A DNA stretch of 64,000 bases from Deinandra increscens subsp. villosa (GCA_039602395.1 JBCNJP010000017.1:10306871-10370870); one strand, 5' to 3'; shown: positions 47,314 to 59,018, counted from the stretch's first letter. Notes: a model not told the origin generated them from the sequence alone. Translations and numbers: made by a program.

Positions 47314-49541
47314 AGATTAAGTAAGATGAAAGCTCAGATGACCAAAATCAGGTACATTAAGTCGAAAGAAAGAATAAGAAAAATATTGATATGAAATTCC
47401 AACTGGTTAATCCCCATTGTTCTTGGATAAATCTTAAAAAAGAAAAACAATTTTTAGGTTTTAGCAGGATCTAAAATAACGAATCAGATTCAAATATCGT
47501 ACCTCAACAACAAAAATATTAAACCAAAACATATTATCCAGATAGAATAGATCCGCTCATTTGATCTTACAAACAGATCTCACCTTTTATGATGACCTGG
47601 GCCGCTAAAACGTACCTGAAATCGAATGGTTAGGGTTCCAAACGAAAGCACACAACAAAACAGAAGGATGAAAGCGATGACGCACCAGAATCTTCTCGGT
47701 GGCGATGGTTTTTCTCCCTCTCTCAACCCGGCTAGGGTTTCTGTGGTCTTGCTAACAACTGGGCCTTGAAATGGTGAAATCAGAAGCGGGTGTTATCGTC
47801 GAGGGTAGCCATGGATATACAGAACGATGATGATGGTGAAATCAGAAGAAGATAGACGTTGGAGTGTTGGAGCAGGCACCGATCAAACCCCAATCAACGG
47901 AAATGGTGGGGAGGTAGTGAAAGGATGGCGGTGGCAGGGCAGGTATAAGGAAGGCAGAAGTTTATGGTTTCGATCTCTTATGAATCAGGCGGAGGCGTGC
48001 AAAGATAAGGAAGGCAGAAGACTTTTTGGCAACTGTAGTAGGCAACTGTAGCTAATAAACCCAATGCTTTAGGGGGTTGTACATTAGGCAGAGAAAGTAG
48101 TACACTGTGTGCTTTAGGAGGTTGTACATTATGTTTTATAAGTTGTACCATAGGTTGTAAAATGTATATATAGGGTAATTTGGTATGGATTGTCAAGAGA
48201 TCAGAAGTCTTTGGTCAATTCCAACATTTCTATTTTTCCTTTTGATTTTCCGTTTCATTCCCATTAATTAGAAGGTACTAATGGGCCTTATGGCTCTTTT
48301 CATTAAAATTAAAAAAAAAAAAAACCTACTTTAGAAGGTCTGCTTTTCTCACTTTATCAATCTTTGGATTTTAAAATCTCGTTTTATACCGTTACAACAC
48401 TTGAAAAAAACACAATGTAAATAAGAGTTAACAACAACCTCTTGTCACTATAGTTTTAAACAAATACATAGTTAGTAGTTTCAAGCATGTTTACAAATCA
48501 CACTTTGTTTAAAATTTAAAAAAGATCATACAAATCATATTCAAATATGGACTTAATTTGATGGGAATGACCAAAATCATATGTCAAAACCAAGCTTCCA
48601 TCCATTCTTTTGAGCACAAACCTTTCAACTAACACATAGCAACCATATTTCTTCCATCCACCAATCCCTTGAAACCTCTCCATTCTCTCTATCATCTTCT
48701 CCCCACCACCAACCCATCCCACTTTTTCCTCTTCCCACCTCATTCTTTCCACAATTGCCAAATTCAACCCCACACTTTCTTTTTTCTCATTATCACCCTC
48801 AAGACATGTAAACCATATCACTCCATCCACCGCCTTCCTCTCATCCCATTTCGCCTCATTTCGACTCTCACCAACGAATACCGCTTCACTATGAAACGAA
48901 GCTTCCACCGAAACATCATCTCCTTCATTATCATGCTTCTTTTCATGTTCGAAAACTCGTTCTCACCTTTGCTCGAGTGTCATTTCATAAAAGACAGACT
49001 TCTTCACCTGATCACCCAAAGTTCCTTCTTTGATGAACACAAATGGGCAATACCACTTGCCAACAACCACATGATTCGACATCTTGGTTGATGGAGGAAA
49101 GTTCAAATCAGGAAGACGTGTACGAAGTGAATCATCGATTCCTTTCGCTTCACTTAACTCATAGTTTGTGGGTGTTTTAGTATGAATTTTCCAACCTTTT
49201 CTACTTAGGAATTGTGGAGGATAACCATCATCTGCTAGAGATTTCATGTAAAACCCACTATAGTTTTTACAAGGAGTGAAGTAAGGAACAATCTCAAATT
49301 GTTGGTACAAATCATGTGGATCCAATGGCCTTGGTTGTACATCAAGAACATAGCTGGAAAAACAACATTTGCCCATGTCTTCCTCCTTCGAACTTGCAAA
49401 TGCTTCCCTATTGAGCCATTGAGGTTTCTTGTTAGTTTATTTTGTCAATTGTAAAACCAATTAAATTAATATGTGTTAGTTCTTATAGAAGTTTTAAATA
49501 ATTATTACCATATTAATACAATAACCAACTTTCTTCTAGAA

Positions 49542-49850
49542 GCCACCAAAAAAAACCTTTTAATGTTAAATAATTTAATGTTGGAAAAAGTTATCAAATT
49601 TGATCTAGCTCAGTCGGCGGAAAGCCTTTACTTTCATATACTTGGTCTCAAGTTCGAGCCTAACCGGCTGCTTTTTCTTTTTTAAACCTGAAAAAGCCAA
49701 GCCACTAAAAAACCTTTTAATATTAAATCAATTAAGGTTGGAATAAGTTAACAATCTTGATCTAGATCAGTTGGTCGACACCTTCATTTTCTTATCAAGG
49801 TCACGAGTTCGACCCCATGCAACTTTTTTTTAATTAAACTTGCACATTCA
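49542..49850 (+). repeat. Tandem pair of tRNA-like SINE units in the DUF1262 intron
   Basis: Unit 1 (49542-49700) and unit 2 (49701-49850) share GCCAC(C/T)AAAAAA, CTTTTAAT(G/A)TTAAAT and GATCTAG(C/A)TCAGT(C/T)GG. Unit 1 has an A-box-like TAGCTCAGTCGG (49606-49617) and a B-box-like AGTTCGAGCC (49651-49660). Unit 2 has matching but altered boxes (CAGTTGG, GAGTTCGACCC). Confidence 0.7.
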
Positions 49851-50479
49851 ACTTTCTTCACCAAAAAACATTTTGAGTTTTTTTTAAGGAGAACTAAAAG
49901 CCAAATTCAACCATCTTCATATGCAACAGATGCAGTCGCAAGAACATAACTTTTGTTGCTGAACCAAAAAATATTTAAATTATTCAAAATTGGGCTCAAT
50001 CTCAACCTTTTTCAAGCATAAATTGTATGCTACTATGTGCAAAAGAAGAAGATAACATCCTATACGTCTCATTTGAGATAATAACATGTCAATCATACAA
50101 TAGTATATTGGATACAGTTATAAATATACATGTTATACATAGTTTAAACAAGAGAAATGGTCAACTAATAAATGGATGTCATTATGTATCAAATTCAGTG
50201 GAAGATTGTTATGGTCAGCCATTATGTTTCAAATGGTCTCCCTACAAAGGATGAGAAGAAAATTATCTTTGTTAGTTTCAATAAGATTGTGTATGGCTCA
50301 AGGATTTTGTTAACTTTTTTTCCATTAACATATACGCGTTGTTCAACCCCAAATAGAACCACTTAGATTATCAATGTCATAATGTTAAATTCAGGTAGTG
50401 CAAAAGTATCAATTAATCAGTTATGTCTTCACAAACTGCAGACCACTTTATGTCATGACATGTAACCCCTGTTACCCGT

Positions 50480-51240
50480 AGCTGATTGTGAACAAAATGG
50501 GATTCTACCAACGGTAAATAGAGTCTTTAAATCGCTTAAATTCTACTAACCAATAAATTATGTTCAAATTAAAATTCCTGAAATTTTATTATGAAATTAA
50601 GACACAACAAACCCTACTTCAGAAATCAATGTTGTAATCGACGACAATCAAACTAGACAATTCAATCAAAAATCAAAATCAAATAAAGAAGACTGATAAT
50701 TAAAATTGATAAAAAAAATCGATTTAGCGAACCTTGGACTAAAATAAGTGGAGAAGATGATCGATTAATAATCAACGTTAGAATCGGCGATTACAAATCG
50801 AATATTGAATCGACAAAGAGAGGGTTTATTGGTTTGAACACATACCTTCAACCGGCGGTTGCGATCAAATTGATGATGAGTTGTTCATAGTTCCGATTTG
50901 CTGCTATAGACGAAGATTAAAGAGAAAAACGAAGGGGGTGGTAATCGATTAAACATACGGATCCTTACAACGCAAGTCTGAGATCGAGTTCATACCTTCA
51001 ATCAAGTACAGAGGCGATTCCTATGATGATCCTTCACCGCTTGAAGATCGACTGAGAGAGAGAGAGAGAGAGAGTATCGATTGAGTTTATGATTTGGCGA
51101 TTAGGGTTTTACGTATTTAATGGTGTGTAAAGAGTCTATCGGGCGAACATCAGGTTATGCGGATCCATATAAGATCCGCGTGCATTTTTATTTGGACGTG
51201 AACGAATCTTAAATTTCCCCAACATTGGGGAAAATTAAAC
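50480..51240 (-). other. Leader-like block in the DUF1262 intron
   Basis: Minus-strand sequence resembles 5' leader and first exons: repeated donor-like CTTCAACCGGCGG/TTGCG and TACCTTCAATC pieces, a GA microsatellite (51054-51074) and TTAGGGTTTTACG near 51100. No recognisable protein. Similar leader-like blocks occur near 45360, 47620 and 63480. Confidence 0.3.
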
Positions 51241-52243
51241 TATTGTGTTTACAATTGGGAGAGCTATGGTGAGGACACCTCACCCTGAATACTTTTCGTT
51301 TATTATAATAGGAAGATTTCAGCGGATACGTGATACAAATCTCAGCTACCACATCGCGTTTACCCGGGTTCGAGTCTTCAGTCTTCTCGGCCACAATTTT
51401 CTCATTTTATTATTTTTATCTGTTTTTCTCAATTTACTTTCATACTACAAATTCCGTAATTAAATTACTAGATCAAACACAGCTTATGACTAATATTGTT
51501 ATGGAATCTTTTTATGATAGTAGAAGTTATGAAATCGATGATGAATTGTTTTTGGCATGTCAATGTTTTTATTTCTTAAACATGTTTTGTTGTAATGGGT
51601 TTAGAAAGTTGTGCGGTAATTATGCTATTAGTAATACTTTGACTGCATTTTTAACTAAAGACCAGAATGAATGAAGATGACTACAAGGGATTATGAGGAA
51701 TCCTAATCGATCTCAGGTCGTTGTTCTTACATTTTTTTATTGCACGCCCTTTTATCTCTAGGCCACATATGCTTATTTTTATCGTATTGAATTGTTTTGT
51801 TATAGCTTATTGGTTCGAGAGTTATAGATTCCTAAAAGAGTCTAATATAAATGTTGTCACTTAGAAGGTTAATGCATGTGGTGAATCGTTCTATTGTAAT
51901 TTGAAGGTATGAAGTCTGAATAATGGTTATCTACAAACTTATTTTGTGGAGGTTAAACTTTTTTTGAAAATCGAGAAAAGAATATATACAATTAGTGAGT
52001 ATAATAATAATGATATATATACTTAAACATATGTATATGAATGAATATCATATTTCATCTAGATTTGTAACATCCAGTGTAATTTTGATACAACCCGTGA
52101 ACCGCTGCAACGCGCGGTTGACACCTCGTTTACACATAAAACCAAAACATATTTTCTGTTCTTCTCTAAAAAAAAGTCATTCAGTGTTGTTTTACAAATT
52201 AAAGTCGTTTCATATTTTAAATTTGAACGAAATATTTTTTTTA

Positions 52244-52717
52244 GGGAAAAAGACGAAAATAGCCCATTTGATCAAGTTTGGGACGAAAATAACCCTATGA
52301 AATTTTTTTCTCAATTTTTAGCCCTACCTTAACGGTCGCTAACGACCTCCATTTAAACCCAAAACGACCGTTCCTGATGACCAACCACTGTGCGACATGT
52401 GTCCATCACGGTCGTTAATACGTTGGAAAGGTCGTCGACGACCATCGTTTTCCGTCATACGACTGTGGTCGTTGGCGACCACACACGTAGTCGGCGGTCG
52501 TTTGACGGAAAACGACGGTCGTCGACGACCTTTCCAACGTATTAACGAGCGTGGTGGACACATGTCGCACCGTGGTTGGTCATCGAGGAACGGTCATTTT
52601 GGGTTTAAATGGAGGTCGTTAGCGACCGTTAAGGTACGGCTAAAAGTTGAGAAAAAAATTTCATGGGGCTATTTTCGTCGCAAACTTTATCAAAGAGACT
52701 ATTTTCGTCTTTTTCCT
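52244..52717. mobile_element. Mutator-like foldback element in the DUF1262 intron (474 bp)
   Basis: Almost the whole element is one inverted repeat centred near 52480, with arms of about 200 bp (GGGAAAAAGACGAAAATAGC...GCTATTTTCGTC). The core has GACGACC/GGTCGTC palindromes. Flanks are TTTTTTTTA on both sides (52235-52243, 52718-52726), though low complexity weakens that duplication. A transcript through it would fold into a long hairpin. Confidence 0.7.
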
Positions 52718-53959
52718 TTTTTTTTATGTCTCATTAGAGAAGCTCCAAGTCAACTCTTTTTATATGGAAAAGGAAGATCGTTTATCTTACGAGTTCTAAA
52801 GATGCAAAAAATATTAAAATAAACCACACGTGTATAGCGACCAAGGTAAGACATAGTAAGTTTGCAACTGAAGTAAACTCTTGGCAAATTTACGACTGAA
52901 TTATACAGTCATAAGTTTGTGATTATGTTCACTAATTTTGTGACCAATAACCGGTCGCAATCACAAACTTAGAAACCATTATTCAGTCAATTTCCGGTCT
53001 AAAATCCCTGGCTGTCTACTAATATCAAGGGAATGAGCTAAAAATTACTGAGAGAGTAAATTGCACCGGAAGTCCTTTTGGTTTCTCAAATTTTAAAAAA
53101 TAATCTTTAATGTTTGAAAATTGCAAAAATAGTCCTCAACGTTTCATTATTTTTGTCTCACTGGGAGTCCTTCGGATGGATGTCTCTTGGAAATCTCGGT
53201 TAAGTGGATGTGAAATGACTATTTTACCTTCTCTTTATAAAAGTAGATTTAATAAAAAAACATTTAATAAATAATAAAAATAAAGAGGTGGGACCCACCA
53301 TCCTCACCATCAAACAAAACCCTAGGTAGGTTAACACAAATCAACCCTAGTATTGTTTGGTTTAATAGTTTATCTATGAGTTTTGGCAAACACATATGTA
53401 TCACAATCCAAAATAGTTTCATTTTAAGTTCATAATTTTAACCTCCAATAATAACAAATCAACCCTAGTATTATTTGATTTAATAGTTTGTCTATGATTT
53501 TTGGCAAGCACACATGTATCACAATCCCGAGGACTATTTTTGCTAATTTTCAAACATTAAAAACTATTTTTAAAAATTTGGTAAACCACAGGAACCTCCC
53601 GTGCAATTTACTCTAATTAAGATGTATGATAAATATACATACCCTTTATGCGGTCCATGTGGATTTACAGCATAGTATCGGTTCGAAGACAAAGGTTGAT
53701 TAAGGACCGGAATAAACACGACTTCATTGCTGTCAACATATTGATATTGACCATAAGACGTTAGGTATCTTGTGGTTAATCTTTTGTTTTGAGGAAACGG
53801 TAACCTTGCAAGATAACCGTTTTTGAAGCGCCCAAAACAAGAGTATGTTTCGGAGTCTTCATCTTGGATTACCAAGTAACCGGAGTTCGGACCCTCGGGA
53901 GGATGGTATAGAGCTTCAGGAGAGGCATAATAGTGAGAAAGAGATCGGGTCACATACAT

Positions 53960-54643
53960 ATTTGATATTTGAAACTGATAAACTTACACAAGCTAGAAAT
54001 TGGATTAGATCATATATATAGACAACCGTAGAATAAAAAGAGACGAAAGCATGAAATTAATTAATGTGTATTAATGTATATATTAATAATCTAAGAGGTT
54101 ACGTACATCAATATTCTAAGATAGAAATTAAAGTCAGCCTAGTACTTGCTATCAATTGGCTGTGGATTCACTTTCAAGTAGATGGAAATGATCATGCTTG
54201 ACATGGCAAGATTTATACATCTAATGTTTTCTAATGCATGGTGGAGAAAGATTAATTAGTTTTATATTATAGAAGGTTTCCTCAAGAAGCTATGGGCAGG
54301 AACATACAATCCAAGATCAAGACAAAGGGAAACTAACAAAGCTAAAGTTACTTGTCCAAGTGGAAAGTTTGGTGGTAAAGTGATAACTACCCGACTAAAA
54401 GGTTGTGAGTTTAAATCCTATAAAAAAAATGTATTTGTTTAGCCGGTCTGAAAGTTTAGTCTTGTTTCTTGCCCACAACAGGGACTTTGGACTCTTTTTT
54501 CTTTACAACAAGGTCACGTATGTGCAACAACTCTTGACATGGCCCGCAACATAACCTGATCACGAACAAAAATTAATAGGTTTTTGGTCATATGATGATA
54601 TATTGTCATGTTTAAGATAAGCTTTGCAGACCCAAGACTAATA
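53960..54643. promoter_or_regulatory. Upstream region of the DUF1262 gene
   Basis: Divergent from the start codon at 53959. The first about 220 bp is conserved with the fragment at 42.4-42.6 kb, arguing for promoter content. A tRNA-like segment (GGTAAAGTGATAACTACCC...GAGTTTAAATCC, about 54370-54418) may be SINE sequence. The Copia copy B inserted at 54649, about 690 bp from the ATG. Confidence 0.4.
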
Positions 54644-54648
54644 CATAT

Positions 54649-54888
54649 TGTTAAAATGATAAATATATATTCTGCAAGAATCATGTGAGCAGCCCATGTT
54701 ATCCTTTCCTAAATTGGATTATTTCTACCGATCATCTACAGCTAATTGCCAGCCACATTACAACTTTATAATTTCCTTGAATAGCATAGGTCTTTTAGTA
54801 TTTATACATGTTGTTTTCTCTGTAATCGACACACAAAAACAATCAATAAAAAGAGTAATATGGTTTCTCTTGATATTACCGTTTAACA
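54649..54888 (+). repeat. Copia copy B 5' LTR
   Basis: Starts TGTTAAAATGATAAATATAT and ends TACCGTTTAACA. It matches the complete LTR of copy A at 8076-8315 with a few substitutions (for example CCTAAATTGG for CCCAAATTGG). The last A forms the ATG of the gag frame with the following TG. Confidence 0.9.
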
Positions 54889-55415
54889 TGGCATCAGAGC
54901 TGATGAATGATCCTAGGATCATTTCAAATGTTCTTGCTCATCGTTTACCGATCGATCTCTGTTACTCACCTCAAACCATTATGTCAAGTGACAACAATTC
55001 CAACAACCACTCTTTTCCATCTCAAACCACAAATCTCTTGGATGGGCACAAAAAAGGCGCCCGACAGCAACAAGAAACGGCGGCTACCGCAACGAGCAAA
55101 CCCGAAGTCACAAGGAGTAGCGGCAACGACGGCGAACACCCTTGCGGTAGAAACTCCTCAAAAACTAAAGGAATGTTTGGAGCCGCTCAGCCACAAGGAA
55201 CGCCGGATGCCGCCACGAGCGACCACGAAGTCACCGGAAGTAGCGGCAGCGGCAACGAACAGTGTTGTGGCGATGACTGCTCAATAATGGAAGAAACATT
55301 TTGGGGAAATGCAAACAGAGGTAACGAAGGGAATGAGAATGGTAACTCAGACCCTTCACATTTAAATCCTTCATCTTTTTTAAACCCTAAGTTTTTTTCC
55401 CCTCAAAGTTCTTGA
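54888..55415 (+). pseudogene. Copia copy B gag-like frame with internal 123 bp repeat
   Basis: The frame opens MASELMNDPRIISNVLAHRL at the LTR/primer boundary, then changes to low-complexity Thr/Ser/Gly-rich protein. Two 123 bp units (55065-55187 and 55188-55310) encode related about 41-residue repeats with ATSKPEVTRSSGNDGE and ATSDHEVTGSSGSGNE. The usual gag core and zinc knuckle are absent and the frame stops at 55415 before protease. Probably a deletion of the canonical gag. Confidence 0.6.
54889..54900 (+). promoter_or_regulatory. Primer-binding site, initiator tRNA-Met type
   Basis: TGGCATCAGAGC, one base different from the usual plant Copia site TGGTATCAGAGC. Confidence 0.85.
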
Positions 55416-55578
55416 AGTATTACAAAACACCCCTCAAAGTTTTAATAACAACATAAAAAGTTCAAACATTAAAACAACGTGGGATTCATGTGGAAATCTA
55501 GATTTTATAAAACATCCCTCAAAGTTTCAAGAACAAGAAAAGTTCAAACAATACCATGAATCATGTGGGATAGCTAAT

Positions 55579-58500
55579 ATGGCAAAAATAAGTGAAAAAA
55601 ATAATATGTCATGGATATTTGATTGTGGCGCTACCGATACTATGACATTTGAATTATCAGATATCGTTTCAATTTCTAAACCACAAAAAGAACACATTCA
55701 AGTTTCCAATGGGGGGATGGTTCCGGTTAAAGCAGGAGGAACCATTGAAATCTCACCAACCTTAAAACTCTCCAACTGTCTTTATGTACCATCCTTGTCA
55801 CATAAACTGCTATCAATCAGTCATGTGACAAAACAATTAAATTGTACGGTTCTAATGCATCCAACTTTTTGCATCTTACAAGACATTAGGACGGGGGTGA
55901 TTATTGGGCGTGGCACTGAACGCCAAGGATTGTATTATGTGGATGAAGTGACTCAACAAGGTACTGTTATGCTATCCCACGGGTCTATTGATAGAGAAGC
56001 TTGGTTGTGGCATAGAAGGTTAGGACACCCATCTACCAGTTATTTGCATTTGTTATTTCCAAAACTTTTTCCTTTAAATATAGCGTTGAATTGTGAAGCA
56101 TGTGTATTGGCTAAAAGCCATAGACATAGCTTTAAACCTAGTAACACAAGGGTCGATTTACCTTTTTCACTAATACATTCAGATGTGTGGGGTCCTGCAA
56201 AGTTTATTGGGGGGCAAAACTTTCGATTTTTTCTTCTCTTTGTTGATGATTGCACGCGTATGACCTGGATTTATTTCTTGAAACACAAATCAGAAGTCGT
56301 TGAAAAATCACAATGTTTTATGCGATGATTCAAACACAATATCAACAAAATATTCGGGTCTTACGATCAGATAACGGAGGTGAATTTGTTAATGATACCA
56401 TGAAACTGTTTTGTCAAACAAAAGGAATAATCCACCAAACTTCATGCGCACATACGCCCGAACAAAATGGTGTTGTCGAGCGAAAAAATCGAATCCCAAG
56501 TTCCAAAGTCCTTTTGGCCCGAAGCTGTTGCTACAGCTACTTACCTTATCAATCGACTTCCGACCAAAGCCATTAACCTAAAAACCCCTCTTCAAGCCAT
56601 CAGAATTTACCAAAATACCTCCTACTCTTACTCTACAACCACGAATCTTTGGTTGTTCTGTCTTTGTCCATATACCCAAAACTAACCGAACTAAACTCGA
56701 TCCATGTGCCAAAAAATGTGTTTTTGTGGGATATGGAGTCAACCAGAAAGGATATCGATGTTATAGTCCTAAAAAACGTCAGATGTACACTACCATGAAT
56801 TGTGACTTTCTTGAAACCGAATTCTTTTACAACTCCCAACACAATGGTCAGGGGGAGATGGAACATGTTGACACACTGAGTTGGCTAGAAAGGATATCAA
56901 CATTAAGAGAATTTAATCACAGTACCGAATTTAATCACAGTACCCCAGATGAGTCACTTAGTCCCCAGCAATCCTCGGAACCATCAAGCGGTGTCACAGA
57001 ACAAAGTCCTTCCAACCTGGCGTCTACATCTGAAGTAAGTAAGTCGCAAACCCATGGAAATAATAATGGATCTTACGAAACTGTTAGTGATGAAACAAAA
57101 ACAGAACATGTTGAACCAATTCAAGAAGAAACAGAACATGTTGAAGAGGCAACCGAAAGATATGTGTTGCCGCCAAGAGTTAACAGAGGAGTTCCCCCAA
57201 AACGATATTCTCCAGAAAAGCAGTCTGCGACTTCGAGGTTTCCGATGGCAAACATAGCCAAAGGAAATTTGAAAAAAGAAGCTAAGGCCTTTATTTCATC
57301 CATGTACTCAGAACAAATTCCATCCACAGTTGAACATGCCATGAAATCAAAAAACTGGAGAGGTGCAATGAAAGCAGAGATGGAAGCATTAATGAAGAAC
57401 AACACATGGGAAAAATGTACCCTTCCATCAGGAAAGAAGCCTGTGGGATGTCGATGGGTCTTCACAATCAAACACAAATCAGATGGAACTATTGAAAGGT
57501 ATAAGGCACGACTGGTTGCTAAAGGGTACACCCAAACATATGGAATTGATTATTCGGAAACTTTTTCTCCAGTTGCAAAAATGGATACTATCCGGGTACT
57601 TTTTTCGATAGCTGCAAATGAAGGATGGCCGCTTCATCAATTTGATGTTACTAATGCCTTCCTTCACGAAAAATTAAATGAAGAAATATATATGGAAGCT
57701 CCACCCGGATTCACAGAAGACTTCAAAGAAAATGAAGTATGTCGATTAAAAAGGTCTTTGTATGGGTTAAAGCAATCCCCTCGGGCATGGTTTGGCATAT
57801 TTACCCTAGCAATGAAAAACTATGGGTTTCGGCAAAGTAACTCAGATCACACTCTTTTTCTTAAACGTATAGGTAAGCTTGTGACTTGTTTGATTATATA
57901 TGTTGATGACATGATTGTTACAGGGAATGATGAAGAAGAAATGATGAGGCTAAAGAGAAGTTTGTTCACCGAATTTGAGATGAAGGACCTAGGAAGGCTT
58001 AAGTACTTTCTTGGAATTGAGGTACTAAGATCTAAACAAGGGATCTTCATTAGTCAGAAGAAATATGTGCTGGACCTTTTAGCAGAAACAGGGATGATTG
58101 ACTGCAAACCTGTCGATACTCCAATGATGGTAAATCATAGGCTCCACATGATAGAAGGAGCAGAATTAGCAGACAAAGGAAGATATCAATGGTTAGTGGG
58201 AAAATTAATATATCTCTCACATATTCGCCCAGATATAGCCTATTCAGTTAGCGTTGTGAGTAAGTTTATGCACCAACCACAAGTGACACACATGGAAGCC
58301 GTACGAAGAATTATTAGATACCTTAAAGGAACAGCAGGCCATGGAATCCTCTTTAAATCAAAAAAACACCTAGAGATCCAAGCCTACACAGATGCAGACT
58401 GGGCAGGAGATAAAGGGGATCGAAGATCAACATCAGGTTATTTCACTCTTGTCGGTGGAAACCTAGTTACATGGAGAAGCAAAAAACAAAAAGTGGTATC

Positions 58501-58867
58501 ACTTTCTAGCGCTGAAGCGGAATTCAGAGGTATTGCCCGAGGCTTAGCGGAAGTACTATGGGTTCGAAAACTCCTTACTGAGATCGGTTTCCCCCCAACC
58601 AAAACTAGTAGAATTATGTGCGATAATGAAGCAGCAATCTAAATCTCAGAAAATCCTGTCCAGCACGATCGTACTAAACATGTGGAAGTTGATAGACACT
58701 TTATTAAAGAAAAACTTGAAGCGGGAATAGTGGAGCTACCTTTTGTTCGATCAGAGGATCAACTTGCAAATATCTTAACGAAGGCAGTCAACGGAAAAAT
58801 CTTTAGTAACTGCCTAGTCAAGTTGAGTATCGGAGACCCCACTACTCAACTTGAGGGAGAGTGTTAA
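55579..58867 (+). pseudogene. Copia copy B pol (protease-integrase-RT-RNase H), broken
   Basis: Starts MAKISEKNNMSWIFDCGATD (protease near 55620). Pre-integrase motif HRRLGHPS (about 56013), integrase core (HSDVWGPA, then RSDNGGEFV and EQNGVVERKNR). Reverse transcriptase follows with GCRWVFTIKHKSDG, FDVTNAFL and YVDDMIVTG (about 57898-57925). RNase H: YTDADWAGDKG, SSAEAEF, CDNEAAI. Breaks: frameshifts near 56320, 56490 and 56690, and a C to T stop (TAA) at 58640-58642, where copy A still reads CAA. After the stop the same frame continues to 58867. The third acidic RNase H residue is intact here and mutated in copy A. Confidence 0.9.
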
Positions 58868-59018
58868 AATGATAAATATATATTCTGCAAGAATCATGTG
58901 AGCAGCCCATGTTATCCTTTCCCACATTGGATTATTTCTACCGATCATCTACAGCTAATTGCCAGACACATTACAGCTTTATAATTTCCTTGAATAGCAT
59001 AGGTGTTTTAGTATTTAT
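58862..59018 (+). repeat. Copia copy B 3' LTR, truncated
   Basis: TGTTAAAATGATAAATATA onward matches the other LTRs for about 157 bp, then diverges after GTATTTAT. Follows purine tract TTGAGGGAGAG. Confidence 0.85.

Larger units (their letters stand above)
44165..48060 (-). mobile_element. Composite segment of captured gene fragments (Helitron-like?)
   Basis: Several unrelated coding fragments lie on one strand: kinesin (44510-44620), a membrane-like piece (44884-45093), an unknown piece (46315-46533) and an FGGY kinase (47098-47260). A 40 nt exon/donor-like segment occurs twice (45376-45415 and 47604-47643). At the left end the minus strand has CCGCG-GCAACG-CGCGG, 9 nt, then CTTGT, close to but not a canonical Helitron terminus (CTRRT). 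Boundaries and class are inferred. Confidence 0.45.
48516..53959 (-). pseudogene. DUF1262 family gene, two exons, one premature stop
   Basis: Exon 1 runs 53959 to 53643 (ATG at 53959) and exon 2 runs 49407 to 48516. The donor AAAGG/GTATGT and acceptor CAATAG/GGAAGC join in frame as HKG-EAFASSKEED. The model has 403 codons including stop, about the usual DUF1262 length. Exon 1 shows MYVTRSLSHYYASPEALYHP, EGPNSGYLVIQDEDSE and PFPQNK, IPVLNQPLSSNRYYAV. Exon 2 shows DMGKCCFSSYVLDVQPRPLD, YQQFEIVPYF, SRKGWK, VVGKWYCPFVFIKEGT and FYEMTLEQR. A TGA at 48965-48963 follows LEQR where homologues have an aromatic residue; after it the frame continues cleanly to 48516 (VEASFHSEAVFVGESRNEAK). Probably a recent nonsense mutation, sequencing error or non-reference allele. 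Plant DUF1262 proteins have unknown function. The 4.2 kb intron holds SINE-like and foldback elements. Confidence 0.85.
54649..59018 (+). mobile_element. Ty1/Copia element copy B, 3' LTR truncated
   Basis: 5' LTR 54649-54888 (240 bp, TG...CA), primer site at 54889, decayed gag and pol, purine tract, and 3' LTR from 58862 that stops after about 157 bp at 59018. The left flank CATAT (54644-54648) is the likely target duplication; the right one is lost. The sibling 3' end is at 7494-8315. The two LTRs differ at several bases over the shared 157 bp, so the insertion is not brand new. Confidence 0.9.

Noticed and set aside
52081..52115. Hairpin AACCGC...GCGGTT near ACAACCCGTG
   Set aside because: Resembles Helitron-type palindromes but lacks a CTRR terminus or any element body.
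52339..52822. Open frames on both strands within the foldback element
   Set aside because: Palindromic sequence translates alike on both strands; no domain.
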